DNA of 64,000 bases from Bordetella genomosp. 7 (GCF_002261265.1 NZ_NEVK01000001.1:62001-126000), one strand, 5' to 3'. Shown: positions 31,398-42,608, counted from the first letter of the stretch. Notes: generated by a model not told the origin, from the letters alone. Made by a program: numbers and translations.

Positions 31398-32897
31398 CTA
31401 CCCTTCGCTCATGCCCGGGGCGGGTTGGGGGGCTTGATGCTTGCGTACGCGTTCCTCGATACGCTTGCCTACATCCGGATCGACGCTCTTCCAGTACTCG
31501 AAAGCTCGTTCCAGCACGGGCGAACGCACGCCGCCAAGCAGGCTTCCGGCAACAGTTTCAACCAGGCGCGCGCGCTGCGCGTCGTCGAATACCTCGCGTA
31601 CCAGGATGCCCGGCTGAGTGAAGTCGTCGTCTTCTGCACGCAAGGTGTAGGCGCTGCGTACCATTTCGCCATCGGCTTCCCAGCCGTCTTCTGCCTTGCC
31701 CGACGTGTCGGCCCAGGCGCGGCCTTCGGAATTGGGCGCATAAACCGGCTGGTTGCCGCTGTGCTCGTAGGCCATGTGGCCGTCGAACATATATGTATTG
31801 ACCGGCACCTTGGACTTATTGACCGGCAACTGGTGAAAGTTGGCGCCGATGCGGTGGCGCTGCGCGTCGTGGTAGGCGAACGCCCGGCCCAGCAGCATCT
31901 TGTCGGGCGACAGGCCGATGCCGGGAACGGTATTGCCGGGAGAAAAAGCTGCCTGCTCGATTTCGGCAAAGAAATTCTCGGGGTTGCGATCGAGCGTCAT
32001 CGTGCCCACTTCGATCAGCGGGTAGTCTTTATGCGACCAGGTCTTGGTAAGGTCGAACGGGTTGATGCGATACGTCTTTGCGTCTTCGTAAGGCATCACC
32101 TGCACCGAAAGCGTCCAGCGGGGGTAATCGCCCCGTGCAATGGCGTCGAACAGGTCGCGGCGGTGGAAGTCGGCATCGCTGCCGGCCATGTCCTTGGCTT
32201 GCTGGTTATTGAAGAATTCCATGCCCTGCCGGGTATGGAAATGGTATTTCACCCAGAAGCGCTCGCCCTGGGCATTGACCCACATATACGTATGCGAGCC
32301 ATAGCCGTTCATGTGCCGCCACGTGCGCGGCAGCCCGCGGTCGCCCATCAGGTACGTGACCTGATGCGCCGATTCGGGGTTGTTGGTCCAGAAGTCCCAT
32401 TGCATGTGGTTGTCGCGAAGGCCGGAATCCGGCAGGCGCTTCTGGCTGCGTATGAAGTGCGGGAACTTCATCGGGTCGCGCACGAAGAAAATGGGCGTGT
32501 TGTTGCCCACCAGGTCGTAGTTGCCTTCGGAGGTATAGAACTTCAGCGAGAACCCGCGCACGTCGCGCCAGGTGTCGGGGCTGCCGGCTTCGCCCGCCAC
32601 GGTGGAGAACCGCGCGAGCATTTCGGTTTTACAGCCTTTCTGAAACAGCGCGGCCTTGGTGTACCTGGACACGTCCGCCGTGGTTTCAAACACGCCAAAG
32701 GCGCCGGCGCCTTTGGCATGCGGCTGGCGTTCAGGAACCTTTTCCCGGTTGAAGTGCGCCATCTGCTCCAGGAAGTGGACATCGTGCAGCAAGATGGGAC
32801 CATTGGGGCCGATGGTCAACGAGTGGCGATCGCTTGGCGCGGGCGCTCCGGCCCCGGTAGTAGATGGCGTGGCGTCGTGCTTTTTTGAGTTTGTCAT
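31398..32897 (-). CDS. katA: Haem catalase (KatA type)
   Basis: A 499-residue monofunctional clade-3-like catalase that disproportionates hydrogen peroxide. The distal His is in [15 protein letters not shown], the haem-pocket segment is [20 protein letters not shown], and the proximal haem-ligand Tyr is in [14 protein letters not shown]. The Gln-Pro before HAKG departs slightly from the more common VVHAKG. It has no signal peptide, so it is cytoplasmic. An AGGAG site precedes the ATG at 32897; an upstream in-frame ATG at 32954 lacks one. Confidence 0.95.
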   Translation of the reverse strand: MTNSKKHDATPSTTGAGAPAPSDRHSLTIGPNGPILLHDVHFLEQMAHFNREKVPERQPHAKGAGAFGVFETTADVSRYTKAALFQKGCKTEMLARFSTVAGEAGSPDTWRDVRGFSLKFYTSEGNYDLVGNNTPIFFVRDPMKFPHFIRSQKRLPDSGLRDNHMQWDFWTNNPESAHQVTYLMGDRGLPRTWRHMNGYGSHTYMWVNAQGERFWVKYHFHTRQGMEFFNNQQAKDMAGSDADFHRRDLFDAIARGDYPRWTLSVQVMPYEDAKTYRINPFDLTKTWSHKDYPLIEVGTMTLDRNPENFFAEIEQAAFSPGNTVPGIGLSPDKMLLGRAFAYHDAQRHRIGANFHQLPVNKSKVPVNTYMFDGHMAYEHSGNQPVYAPNSEGRAWADTSGKAEDGWEADGEMVRSAYTLRAEDDDFTQPGILVREVFDDAQRARLVETVAGSLLGGVRSPVLERAFEYWKSVDPDVGKRIEERVRKHQAPQPAPGMSEG

Positions 32898-33068
32898 GGT
32901 GGCTCCTGGAAGAAGATGACAAGCAGGCGAAAGCGGGTTCGGCCCGGGCGGCAAGGTTCACTGTACACCAGGTTATCCTGGCCTTAGCCTGCGCCGGCGC
33001 ATGCACATTGCGTACGGCCGGGGGGCGAACGCAAGCCGACATAAAACATCGCGCCCACGCGGGGCGGG

Positions 33069-33920
33069 TCACATGTTCGTCTGGTCCGGCGGCACACCTT
33101 CCGGAAGCATCGCCGCACAATGGGCGTTCTTGCGCAGTTCAAGCTGTGCGCCCAGCCCGTAGCAGGCCATCGAGATCGAGCCCATAGTATGGCCGCGCAC
33201 CAGCAGTTCAGGCTTGCTGTTTTCGGCGGCCGCCAGGCCCGCGATGTATAGCAGCGGCACGAAGTGGTCCGGGGTGGGAACCGCCAGGTCGTAGTCGGCA
33301 TGCCCGGTCAGGCGCAACAGGTCGCCGGGTTGATCGGCAAGTTGCGCGGCCACGGCGTCGTCGAAGCGCCGTGCCCAGTCGTAGGCCAGGTCGGCCTGGC
33401 CCCATTGCAGGCGCCCCAGGTTGTGCACGACGTTTCCGCTGGCCACCACCATGACGCCGCGTTCTCGCAGGGCGTCGAGCCTTGCGGCCAGATCCAGATG
33501 GTATTCAAGGGGGCGCAATGCATTGATAGACAGCTGCACCACCGGTATGTCGGCGTCAGGGTATAGGTGCGTCAGTATGGACCAGGTGCCGTGGTCCAGC
33601 CCCCATTGGTCGATATCGAGACCGACCCATTGCGGTTTGACCAGCTCTACGATTTCGCCGGCCAGGTCCGGATCGCCGGGCGCGGGGTAGTCGAAATCGA
33701 ACAACTGTTGAGGAAAGCCGTAGAAGTCGTGGATCGTGCGTGGCCGGGGCATGGCGGTGACTGCCGTCGCGCCGAAATACCAGTGGGCAGATACCACCAG
33801 CAGCGCGCGTGGCCGGGGCAAGTGCTCGCCGAAGGCGCGCCATGCTTCGGTGAAATCGTTTCGCTCCAGAGCGTTCATGGGGCTGCCGTGGCCGATGAAC
33901 AGTGCGGGCATCTTGCTCAT
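33069..33920 (-). CDS. LigB/DODA-family extradiol ring-cleavage dioxygenase
   Basis: A 283-residue member of the class III extradiol dioxygenases, close to the YgiD/4,5-DOPA dioxygenase type. It has the metal-site motif LFIGHGSPMNAL at the N-terminus, SAHWYFGATAVT, LDHGTWSILTHLYPDADIPVVQ (shown in part), VVASGNVVHNL and a C-terminal TMGSISMACYGL. These non-haem iron or zinc enzymes open catechol rings; the natural substrate here is unknown. An AAGGAG site precedes the ATG at 33920. It is divergent from hemE. Confidence 0.88.
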   Translation of the reverse strand: MSKMPALFIGHGSPMNALERNDFTEAWRAFGEHLPRPRALLVVSAHWYFGATAVTAMPRPRTIHDFYGFPQQLFDFDYPAPGDPDLAGEIVELVKPQWVGLDIDQWGLDHGTWSILTHLYPDADIPVVQLSINALRPLEYHLDLAARLDALRERGVMVVASGNVVHNLGRLQWGQADLAYDWARRFDDAVAAQLADQPGDLLRLTGHADYDLAVPTPDHFVPLLYIAGLAAAENSKPELLVRGHTMGSISMACYGLGAQLELRKNAHCAAMLPEGVPPDQTNM

Positions 33921-34186
33921 AGTGTCGCTCCTTGGGCGGCGCGGCTGGGTGCGCCTGCTGCGCACAGGAAAGCCGGCAACGACGGCGCAAGACCAGGCTG
34001 GGCTGATCCGCCAGTCGCTTGCAACATCATAGTCGGATTGCGCGACTGCGTTATGGCGACCGGGTCGGGTATTGCTGCGTGGGCGCGCCGCCCACGCCCG
34101 CCCAGAAAGCCGCCGGTTGCGGCAGCCCATCCTTCGTCGCGCGCCCCGGGGGGTAAAATCACGGCTTCCGATGTTGAAGGATGGCC

Positions 34187-35260
34187 GTGTCTGCTACCCC
34201 TTTGAAGAACGATGTGTTCTTGCGCGCGCTCTTGCGCGAACCCGTCCCCTATACCCCCATCTGGCTGATGCGCCAGGCGGGCCGATATCTGCCCGAGTAC
34301 AACGCCACCCGGGCGCGCGCGGGCTCGTTCATGGGCCTGGCGCAGAACCCCGAATACGCCACCGAAGTCACGCTTCAGCCCCTGGCCCGTTACGATCTTG
34401 ATGCGGCCATTCTGTTTTCCGACATTCTTACCGTGCCGGACGCGATGGGCCTGGGCCTGGACTTCGCCCCGGGCGAGGGGCCGCGCTTTGCGCAGCCGGT
34501 GCGCACAGAAGACGACGTCGCGCGCCTGGCCGTGCCCGACATGGCCAAGTTGCAGTATGTGTTCGATGCCGTGGCCCTGATCCGGCGCGAACTCGATGGC
34601 AAGGTGCCTCTCATCGGCTTTGCCGGCAGCCCCTGGACCATCGCCTGTTACATGGTTGAAGGCCGTGGCAGCGCCGACTACCGCCAGATCAAATCCATGC
34701 TGTATGCGCGTCCGGACCTGCTGCATCGCATCCTGGAAATCAACGCCCAGGCCACGCTGCAATACCTGAACGCGCAGATCCAGGCCGGCGCACAGGCCGT
34801 GATGCTGTTCGACAGCTGGGGCGGCGTGCTGGCCGACGGCCTGTTCCAGCAGTTCTCGCTGGCCTATACCCGCAAGGTCGTGGATGGGCTTATTCGTGAG
34901 CATCAAGGCCGCAAAGTGCCCGTGATCGTGTTTACCAAGGGCGGTGGTCAGTGGCTCGAAGATATCGTGGCCTGCGGCTGCGATGCCGTCGGGCTGGACT
35001 GGACGGTGAACCTGGGCCAGGCGCGCCAGCGGGTGAACGATGCCGTGGCGCTGCAAGGCAACCTCGACCCGATGACGCTGTTCGGCGGCGCACAGGCCAT
35101 CCGGGCCGAAGCGCGTCGCACGCTCGATTCGTACGGGGCGGTGGGCCGGGGTGGTCACGTGTTCAATTTGGGCCACGGAATTTCGCAGTTCACGCCGCCC
35201 GAGGCGGTGGCCGAATTGGTGGATGAAGTGCATAGCCATAGCCGTGCATTGCATGGCTAA
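34187..35260 (+). CDS. hemE: Uroporphyrinogen decarboxylase HemE
   Basis: This haem biosynthesis enzyme decarboxylates the four acetate side chains of uroporphyrinogen III. It has the N-terminal signature [15 protein letters not shown], the catalytic Asp region [22 protein letters not shown], and LFDSWGG. The GTG at 34187 is chosen because GAAGGA lies 5 nt upstream and it gives the usual N-terminus MSATPLKND; the ATG at 34181 overlaps that site. Length is about 357 residues. Confidence 0.95.
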   Translation: MSATPLKNDVFLRALLREPVPYTPIWLMRQAGRYLPEYNATRARAGSFMGLAQNPEYATEVTLQPLARYDLDAAILFSDILTVPDAMGLGLDFAPGEGPRFAQPVRTEDDVARLAVPDMAKLQYVFDAVALIRRELDGKVPLIGFAGSPWTIACYMVEGRGSADYRQIKSMLYARPDLLHRILEINAQATLQYLNAQIQAGAQAVMLFDSWGGVLADGLFQQFSLAYTRKVVDGLIREHQGRKVPVIVFTKGGGQWLEDIVACGCDAVGLDWTVNLGQARQRVNDAVALQGNLDPMTLFGGAQAIRAEARRTLDSYGAVGRGGHVFNLGHGISQFTPPEAVAELVDEVHSHSRALHG

Positions 35261-35610
35261 GTAAGTGGCCGCTATCGCGGCCCTGGGCGACCGCACATGG
35301 GGTTGGCCGCTTACTTGTGCACAGTGCGCAGGCAAGTCGGGATAACCCCGAATAGCTGGAAGCGTTTCTGGGAATTGCTTATAAGTATTTGAAAATAAAC
35401 AGCAAATACATATGCAACTACCGCCGGAGCATGTTTTTTCAGCCGTTCGCCTTGACAAGTCCCAACGTTGTTGGCGATTTTTCCCCAAAGTTATCCACAG
35501 CCCCGTGTGCTTTCAGTAAATCGTCATGGCGCGACAATCTGTTAGCCGCAAAACCCAGAATCTACTTTAATTACGCAAGCGCCCAGCCATGTCTTTCCGC
35601 TCTGTCCCGT
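35261..35610. promoter_or_regulatory. hemE-priA intergenic region with a DnaA box
   Basis: This 350-bp gap is AT-rich compared with the rest of the window, particularly 35370-35430 and 35480-35580. It holds a perfect DnaA-box match TTATCCACA at 35491-35499, a one-mismatch match TTGTGCACA at 35315-35323, and TTGACA at 35452. It probably carries the promoter for priA-rep. No gene is evident; the open frame from 35389 leading into priA lacks a ribosome-binding site and family similarity. Confidence 0.5.
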
Positions 35611-37692
<2,082 letters not shown>

Positions 37693-37695
37693 CGC

Positions 37696-39753
37696 ATGTC
37701 CGACAGTACACCCATAGGCCACGGCCTGAACCCCGCCCAGAAAGAGGCTGTGCTGTACCTGGACGGCCCGTGTCTGGTGCTGGCCGGCGCGGGCAGCGGC
37801 AAGACCCGCGTCATTACCCAGAAGATTGCGTACCTGCTGCGCGAATGCGGTTACATGGGCCGCAATATCGTGGCGCTGACCTTCACCAACAAGGCCGCCC
37901 GCGAAATGGGCGAGCGCGTCAAGCCGCTGGTGGATCGTCAGATGGCAAAGGGGCTGACCATCAGCACCTTTCACGCGCTGGGCGTCAAGCTGTTGCGGGA
38001 AGAGGCGCGCCATGCAGGCCTGAAGCCGCAGTTTTCCATATTGGATGCGGACGACGCGATGGCCATCATCCAGGAACTGCTGGCCACGACGGACCGCGGG
38101 CGCTTGCGCGCGGTGCAGTCGGTTATTTCGTTGTGGAAGAATGCGCTGCTCAGCCCCGACGATGCCGAACGCATCGCGGCCACGCCCGGCGAAGTCGAGG
38201 CCGCGCGCGTGTACCGAAACTACAGCGCCACGCTGGCGGCCTACCAGGCGGTGGATTTCGATGATCTCATCCGCATACCCGCGCAGTTGCTGGAGCACAA
38301 CGAAGAGGTACGCACGCGCTGGCAGAACCGCGTGCGCTATTTGCTGGTGGACGAATATCAGGACACCAATGTGTGCCAGTACCGGCTGGTGCAGCTTTTG
38401 TGCGGAAGCCGAGCCATGTTTACCGCGGTGGGAGACGATGACCAGGCCATTTATGCCTGGCGCGGCGCCACGGTCGAGAATCTGGCCAAGCTCACCACTG
38501 ACTACCCGCAGCTCAAGCTGATCAAGCTGGAACAGAACTACCGGTCGGTGCAGCGTATCCTGGCGGCGGCCAATACGGTTATTGAAAAGAACCCCAAGCT
38601 GTTCGAGAAGAAGCTCTGGTCCGACCTGGGGGTGGGCGAGCCCATCGTTGTATCGGCGATGGACAATGATGAGCACGAGGCGCAGTCCATTGCCATGAAG
38701 ATATCGGCCGCGCGTTTCGAGCGGCAGGCGCAGTGGAAGGATTTCGCTGTGCTGTATCGCGGCAATCACCAGGCGCGCATCCTGGAGCAGGCGTTGCGCA
38801 ACCTGAAGATCCCGTACACCATCGCTGGCGGCCAAAGCTTCTTTGACAAGGCCGAGGTGCGGGACATCCTGGCTTATCTGCGGCTGATCGCCAACGACGA
38901 CGATGATCCCGCCTTCATACGGGCCGCCACCACACCCAAGCGGGGCATCGGACAGGCCACGTTGCAGGTGCTGGGCCAGTACGCCGCGCAACGAGAAGTG
39001 TCGTTGCTGGCGGCAGTGGATGAATCTGGCCTGGAAGGCCTGTTGCAGGCCCGGCAACTCGAATCGTTGCGCACTTTTGCCGAGTTCATCCGCCGCATCC
39101 AGTGGCGCGCGGGCCGGGGGCGTACCGATGGCGCGGGCTCGCCCGAATCGGCGGGCGCGATCCTGGACGACATGCTGGCGGCTATCCAGTATGAGCGCTA
39201 TTTGTACGATACGCTCGACGAGAAGCCCGCGCAGGCACGGTGGGAAAACGTGCTCGAGCTCACGGGCTGGCTCAAGCGCAAGGCCGACGAAGACGGAATG
39301 ACGCTGTTTGACCTGGTGCAGCACGTTGCGTTGATCACCATGCTCGAGCGCGGCGACGAAGAAGAGCCGGACGCGGTGAAGCTGTCGACGCTGCATGCGT
39401 CCAAAGGCCTGGAGTATCCGCACGTGTACATCGCCGGCGTGGAAGAAGGCTTGCTGCCGCACTGGGGCAAGGATGACGAAGAGGGCGACCCGGCCCGCGC
39501 CGCCGAAAGCCTGGCGACCCGCATCCAGGAAGAGCGGCGCCTGATGTACGTGGGCATCACCCGCGCACAGCGCAGCCTGAATATCAGCTGGTGCAAGAAG
39601 CGGCGCCGCGCCCGCGAAGACATGGTGCGCGAGCCTTCGCGCTTCATCGAAGAAATGGGTCTGGGCGACGTGCCGGTGCAAGAAGACGAAGCCACGCGCG
39701 CCATGAGCCCGAAAGAACGCCTGGGGATGCTCAAGGCGCTGCTGCGCAAATAG
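37696..39753 (+). CDS. rep: ATP-dependent DNA helicase Rep
   Basis: A 685-residue superfamily-1A 3'-5' helicase. The motifs are AGAGSGKT (I), TFTNKAAREM (Ia), LVDEYQDTN (II), VGDDDQAIYAWRGA (III), EQNYRS (IV), STLHASKGLEYPHV (V) and VGITRA (VI). The N-terminus GLNPAQKEAV and the 670-690-residue length favour Rep over UvrD. Rep removes proteins ahead of the fork and takes part in PriC-type restart, which fits its coupling to priA. A split palindromic repeat and the IS110 element follow 24 nt after its stop. Confidence 0.93.
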   Translation: MSDSTPIGHGLNPAQKEAVLYLDGPCLVLAGAGSGKTRVITQKIAYLLRECGYMGRNIVALTFTNKAAREMGERVKPLVDRQMAKGLTISTFHALGVKLLREEARHAGLKPQFSILDADDAMAIIQELLATTDRGRLRAVQSVISLWKNALLSPDDAERIAATPGEVEAARVYRNYSATLAAYQAVDFDDLIRIPAQLLEHNEEVRTRWQNRVRYLLVDEYQDTNVCQYRLVQLLCGSRAMFTAVGDDDQAIYAWRGATVENLAKLTTDYPQLKLIKLEQNYRSVQRILAAANTVIEKNPKLFEKKLWSDLGVGEPIVVSAMDNDEHEAQSIAMKISAARFERQAQWKDFAVLYRGNHQARILEQALRNLKIPYTIAGGQSFFDKAEVRDILAYLRLIANDDDDPAFIRAATTPKRGIGQATLQVLGQYAAQREVSLLAAVDESGLEGLLQARQLESLRTFAEFIRRIQWRAGRGRTDGAGSPESAGAILDDMLAAIQYERYLYDTLDEKPAQARWENVLELTGWLKRKADEDGMTLFDLVQHVALITMLERGDEEEPDAVKLSTLHASKGLEYPHVYIAGVEEGLLPHWGKDDEEGDPARAAESLATRIQEERRLMYVGITRAQRSLNISWCKKRRRAREDMVREPSRFIEEMGLGDVPVQEDEATRAMSPKERLGMLKALLRK

Positions 39754-39776
39754 CGAACGGGCGGTTTGTGCGATGG

Positions 39777-39787
39777 GTGTCTGACAC
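39777..39787 (+). repeat. Left half of a palindromic repeat split by the IS element
   Basis: GTGTCTGACAC ends exactly where the insertion sequence begins. The other half, ACGGAGTCAGACAC, is at 41012-41025. Joining the halves through the CT dinucleotide present at both junctions rebuilds a complete repeat copy whose arms pair fully apart from one A-A mismatch. Confidence 0.85.
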
Positions 39788-39804
39788 CTTGTATCTTGAA
39801 GGCG

Positions 39805-39990
39805 GTGGTGATTAGCTATCGCTACTAGCGTATCCGGTGAGTTTGTTCTGACACCGAAAGCCTGGACTTTGTGACGCAGATTAGGCCCCGGATGCGCGCC
39901 TCTGAGAGCCGACTGGACATTGGACGGTAGCCTAGGGCATTGTGACCCTGCATGTACAAGGCAAATGGGCGCAGTGGGCTTGGAGGCCAA
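39805..39990 (+). ncRNA. Predicted IS110 bridge RNA
   Basis: Stem 39828-39837 with 39888-39897 (10 bp, one G-U) encloses an internal loop containing TCTGACACC (39847-39855), identical to the target left half (39780-39788). A second stem (GCCTC 39898-39902 with GAGGC 39983-39987; AGCC-ACTG with CAGT-GGCT; CATT 39918-39921 with AATG 39964-39967) encloses a loop. Its 5' side has GACGGTA (39923-39929), identical to the element's right end (41002-41008); its 3' side has TACAAG (39955-39960), complementary to CTTGTA at the left end (39788-39793). An apical AGGG/CCCT hairpin separates them. The right-target guide is weaker: CGCAG (39875-39879) pairs with CTACG with one mismatch. The layout follows the bridge RNA described for IS621. 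The transcript ends are guesses. Confidence 0.75.
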
Positions 39991-40010
39991 GTTAAGAGGA
40001 GTCCGAGTCG

Positions 40011-40994
40011 ATGTTTTTTCTGGGAATTGACGTTTCGAAGGCCAAGCTGAACTGCGCTCTGATCGGCGCTGAAGGCGATAAGCGCAAGACCAAGGTGGTG
40101 CCCAATACGGTCGCGGGCATCCAGGCCTTGCTAGGGTGGTGCGCCAAGCAAGGTGCGCAGCCGGAGCAGTTGCACGTGGTGCTCGAGCCGAGCGGGCCGT
40201 ACCACGAGCAGGCGGGCACTGCGCTGCATGACGCGGGGGCCAGGGTCTCGATGATCAATCCGGCGCAGGCGCGCGATTTTGCCGGTGCGCTGGCGGTGCG
40301 CACCAAGACCGATGAGATCGACAGCTACGTGCTGGCCCGCTACGGGCAGGCACTGCGTCCGCCGTTGTGGCAGCCGGCGCCGCTGCACGCGCGGCAACTG
40401 CGCGCGCTGCTGGCCAGGCACGAGGCGCTGGCCAAGGATCTGCAGCGTGAGCTCAACCGGCAGGAGAAGGCCCAGTTCGGCCAGTCGCCCGAGCCGGTCA
40501 CCGGCTCGATTGACCAGGGCGTGGCGTTTCTGACCGAGCAGATCAAGCGCCTGGAACGTGCTATCAATGACCATATCGACCGCCATCCAGACCTGAAAGA
40601 GGACCGGGACCTGCTGACCAGCATTCCGGCCGTCGGTCCGCAGACCGGCAACGCGTTGCTGTCGATCATGCATAACCGGCGCATCGAATCGCCTCAGTCG
40701 CTGGCGGCCTATCTGGGCTTGGCGCCCGTACAGCGCCAGTCCGGCACCAGTCTGAACGGCCGGTCTCGGCTGTCCAAGACGGGGCCGGCTAGAGTGCGAG
40801 CCACCCTGTACATGGCCGCGGTCGTGGCCGTGCGCCATAACCCTCACATACAGGCGCTCTACGCCCGTTTGCTGGCCGCCGGCAATTCCAAAATGGCCGC
40901 TCTCGGGGCAGCCATGCGCAAGCTGGTCCACCTATGCTTCGGCGTGCTTAAAAACCGCACCCCATATCGCAGCGATTACGCGTTAGCCACTTGA
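40011..40994 (+). CDS. IS110-family transposase (bridge-RNA-type recombinase)
   Basis: A 327-residue protein with the N-terminal RuvC-like DEDD domain (first Asp in FLGIDVSKAKLNCA, Glu in VVLEPSGPYHE, Asp pair in RTKTDEIDSYVLARY). A helical middle follows, then the C-terminal Tnp20 domain with LTSIPAVGPQTG and the serine-recombination-like region LAAYLGLAPVQRQSGTSLNG. All four expected acidic positions appear present and the frame is intact, so it is probably active. AGAGGAG lies upstream of the ATG. Recombination of circular donor DNA into the target should be guided by the RNA encoded just upstream. Confidence 0.92.
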   Translation: MFFLGIDVSKAKLNCALIGAEGDKRKTKVVPNTVAGIQALLGWCAKQGAQPEQLHVVLEPSGPYHEQAGTALHDAGARVSMINPAQARDFAGALAVRTKTDEIDSYVLARYGQALRPPLWQPAPLHARQLRALLARHEALAKDLQRELNRQEKAQFGQSPEPVTGSIDQGVAFLTEQIKRLERAINDHIDRHPDLKEDRDLLTSIPAVGPQTGNALLSIMHNRRIESPQSLAAYLGLAPVQRQSGTSLNGRSRLSKTGPARVRATLYMAAVVAVRHNPHIQALYARLLAAGNSKMAALGAAMRKLVHLCFGVLKNRTPYRSDYALAT

Positions 40995-41011
40995 CTGCCA
41001 AGACGGTATCT

Positions 41012-41417
41012 ACGGAGTCAGACACCGGCGGACTGGGGGGAGGCGCTGCGCTTGTGCCGGTGTCTGGCTCCCGAAGGATGCCTGACACCGTTTGGTGCGA
41101 TGCGCATTTGACACCTACGGAGTCAGACACCGGCGGACTGGGGGAGGCGCTGCGCCTGTACAGGTGTCTGGCTCCCGAAGGGTGCCTGACACCGTTTGAT
41201 GCGATGCGCGTTTGACACCTACGGAGTCAGACACCGGCGGACTGGGGGGAGGCGCTGCGCCTGTGCAGGTGTCTGGCTCCCGAAGGGTGCCTGACACCGT
41301 TTAGTGCGATGCGCATTTGACACCTACGGAGTCAGACACCGGCGGACTGGGGGGGAGGCGCTGTGCTTGTGCAGGTGTCTGGCTCCCGAAGGGTGCCTGA
41401 CACCGTTTGGTGCGATG
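41012..41417. repeat. Tandem palindrome array 3 (104-105-bp units, four copies)
   Basis: Units begin at 41011, 41115, 41220 and 41325. Each contains one inverted-type palindrome (TTTGACACC-TACGGAGTCAGACACC across the unit boundary) and one direct-type palindrome (GGTGTCTGGCTCCC... GGTGCCTGACACC), so the repeated unit is an inverted/direct pair. The first unit was interrupted by the IS element. The array lies between rep (plus) and an M20 peptidase gene (minus). Frames through it are repeat artefacts. Confidence 0.93.
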
Positions 41418-41444
41418 AGATGGCTGACGCTGTTGCGTGATGGA

Positions 41445-42575
41445 TCAGGCGAGTTCGCGCAGCAGCAGTTCCCAGAACTTGAGCCGGGTCTGCAGGGTGG
41501 AAACCAGGATGTATTCGTGCAGCGTATGCGCGCCGTCGCCGTCGGCGCCCAGGCCGTCGAGTGTGGGCACGCCTATGGCGGACGTGAAATTTGCATCGCT
41601 GCCGCCGCCTGTCATGGGGGCTTCTTCGAGTGCAAAGCCGGCTTCGCGCGCGTACTGCTGCGCGCGCGACAGCAGCGCCGCGGCCGCGTCGGTGCGCACC
41701 ATCGGCGGCCGGTTGAGTTCGACGTTGATATCCAGCTCTACATCGGGCCCTACTGCACACAGGTTGCGCATGCGGCGCAGCACATCTTCGGCCGCGCCCA
41801 TATCGGGCACGCGGAAGTCGACCACGCAGCGGCAGCGGGCCGGCACGGTATTGGTGACTGTGCCGCCGGCAATCGTGCCCACGCTTACGGTAACGCCGCG
41901 CTCGTAATCGGTCATGGCTTCCAGGGCCAGCACCTGGTGCGCCATTTCGCGTATGGCGCTACGGCCCTTTTCGTGCTGCATGCCGGCATGCGCGGGACGG
42001 CCCTTGACGTCCAGGCGCAGCATGCCGGTGCCTTTGCGGGCCGTGACACACTTGCCGCCGTTGGGTCGGGCGGGCTCGCACACCAGCGCGTACTTGGCGT
42101 TGGCGGCGTACCGTTCAATCGATGCGCGCGAGGCATGGCTTCCGGTTTCTTCGTCGGGCACCATCAGGAAGTCCACAGGCAGGCGGGTGGCGCCAGGTTG
42201 GGCCAGCCTGGCCAGCGCAGCCAGCGCCAGGTAGATGCCGCCTTTCATGTCGTAGCTGCCCGGGCCGTACAGGCGGTCGCCCTCGACGCGGCACGGATTG
42301 TCCTGCAGCGTGCCGACCGGGTGTACCGTGTCCAGGTGCGCCAGCACCAGGATGCCGGGCCGCGTATCGCCGGGGGCGCGATTGGTGGTGTACAGCAGCG
42401 GGCCCGTGGCCGGGCCAAGCGGCGTGATTTCAACGTTCAGGCCGGCCGCGCTTGCCTGCGCCTGCACCAGTTCGGCCATGGCGGCCACGCCTTGCGGCGA
42501 GTTCGACGGCGATTCGCATTGCACCCACGACTGGATGCCGGCGACGATTTCTTCGGTGGTGGGCAACGATGACAT
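41445..42575 (-). CDS. M20-family metallopeptidase (carboxypeptidase G2-like)
   Basis: A 376-residue cytoplasmic dizinc amidohydrolase. The zinc ligands are in VLAHLDTVHP (His with Asp two residues on), GSYDMKGGI (bridging Asp) and DEETGSHASR (Glu pair), with GGGSDANF near the C-terminus; the dimerisation lid contains VKGRPAHAGMQHEKGRSA. This subgroup removes terminal glutamate or other amino acids from N-acyl or short peptide substrates. It is the last gene of the ABC transport operon, which suggests it processes the imported compound. Confidence 0.9.
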   Translation of the reverse strand: MSSLPTTEEIVAGIQSWVQCESPSNSPQGVAAMAELVQAQASAAGLNVEITPLGPATGPLLYTTNRAPGDTRPGILVLAHLDTVHPVGTLQDNPCRVEGDRLYGPGSYDMKGGIYLALAALARLAQPGATRLPVDFLMVPDEETGSHASRASIERYAANAKYALVCEPARPNGGKCVTARKGTGMLRLDVKGRPAHAGMQHEKGRSAIREMAHQVLALEAMTDYERGVTVSVGTIAGGTVTNTVPARCRCVVDFRVPDMGAAEDVLRRMRNLCAVGPDVELDINVELNRPPMVRTDAAAALLSRAQQYAREAGFALEEAPMTGGGSDANFTSAIGVPTLDGLGADGDGAHTLHEYILVSTLQTRLKFWELLLRELA

Positions 42576-42608
42576 GTGGTGGTTCCAGAATGTAGAAAGA
42601 CCGCAGGC

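Larger units (their letters stand above)
39790..41009 (+). mobile_element. IS110-family insertion sequence (about 1.22 kb)
   Basis: The boundaries come from the split target repeat: a CT dinucleotide is present at both junctions (39788-39789 and 41010-41011), and the element lies between. There are no terminal inverted repeats, as expected for IS110. The 221-bp left non-coding end precedes the transposase and the right end is only 15 bp, the layout of the IS110 (not IS1111) subgroup. End-to-end joining would place TTGACT (40991-40996) 17 bp from TATCTT (39792-39797), forming a promoter only in the circular form. Bordetella is known to carry an IS110-family element (IS1663); whether this is the same one was not tested. 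Confidence 0.88.

Noticed and set aside
35389-35610. N-terminal extension of priA
   Set aside because: The 74 extra residues have no similarity to PriA, no ribosome-binding site at 35389, and overlap an AT-rich regulatory region.
35261-35610. Replication origin
   Set aside because: Only one perfect and one near DnaA box, no 13-mer array, and neither dnaA, gidA nor parAB nearby.
39847-39855. A further degenerate copy of the palindromic repeat inside the IS left end
   Set aside because: Only the TCTGACACC arm is present without its partner arm, and it lies in the position of the target guide within a well-formed stem-loop; the IS ends are independently fixed by the split repeat, the donor-guide matches and the junction promoter.
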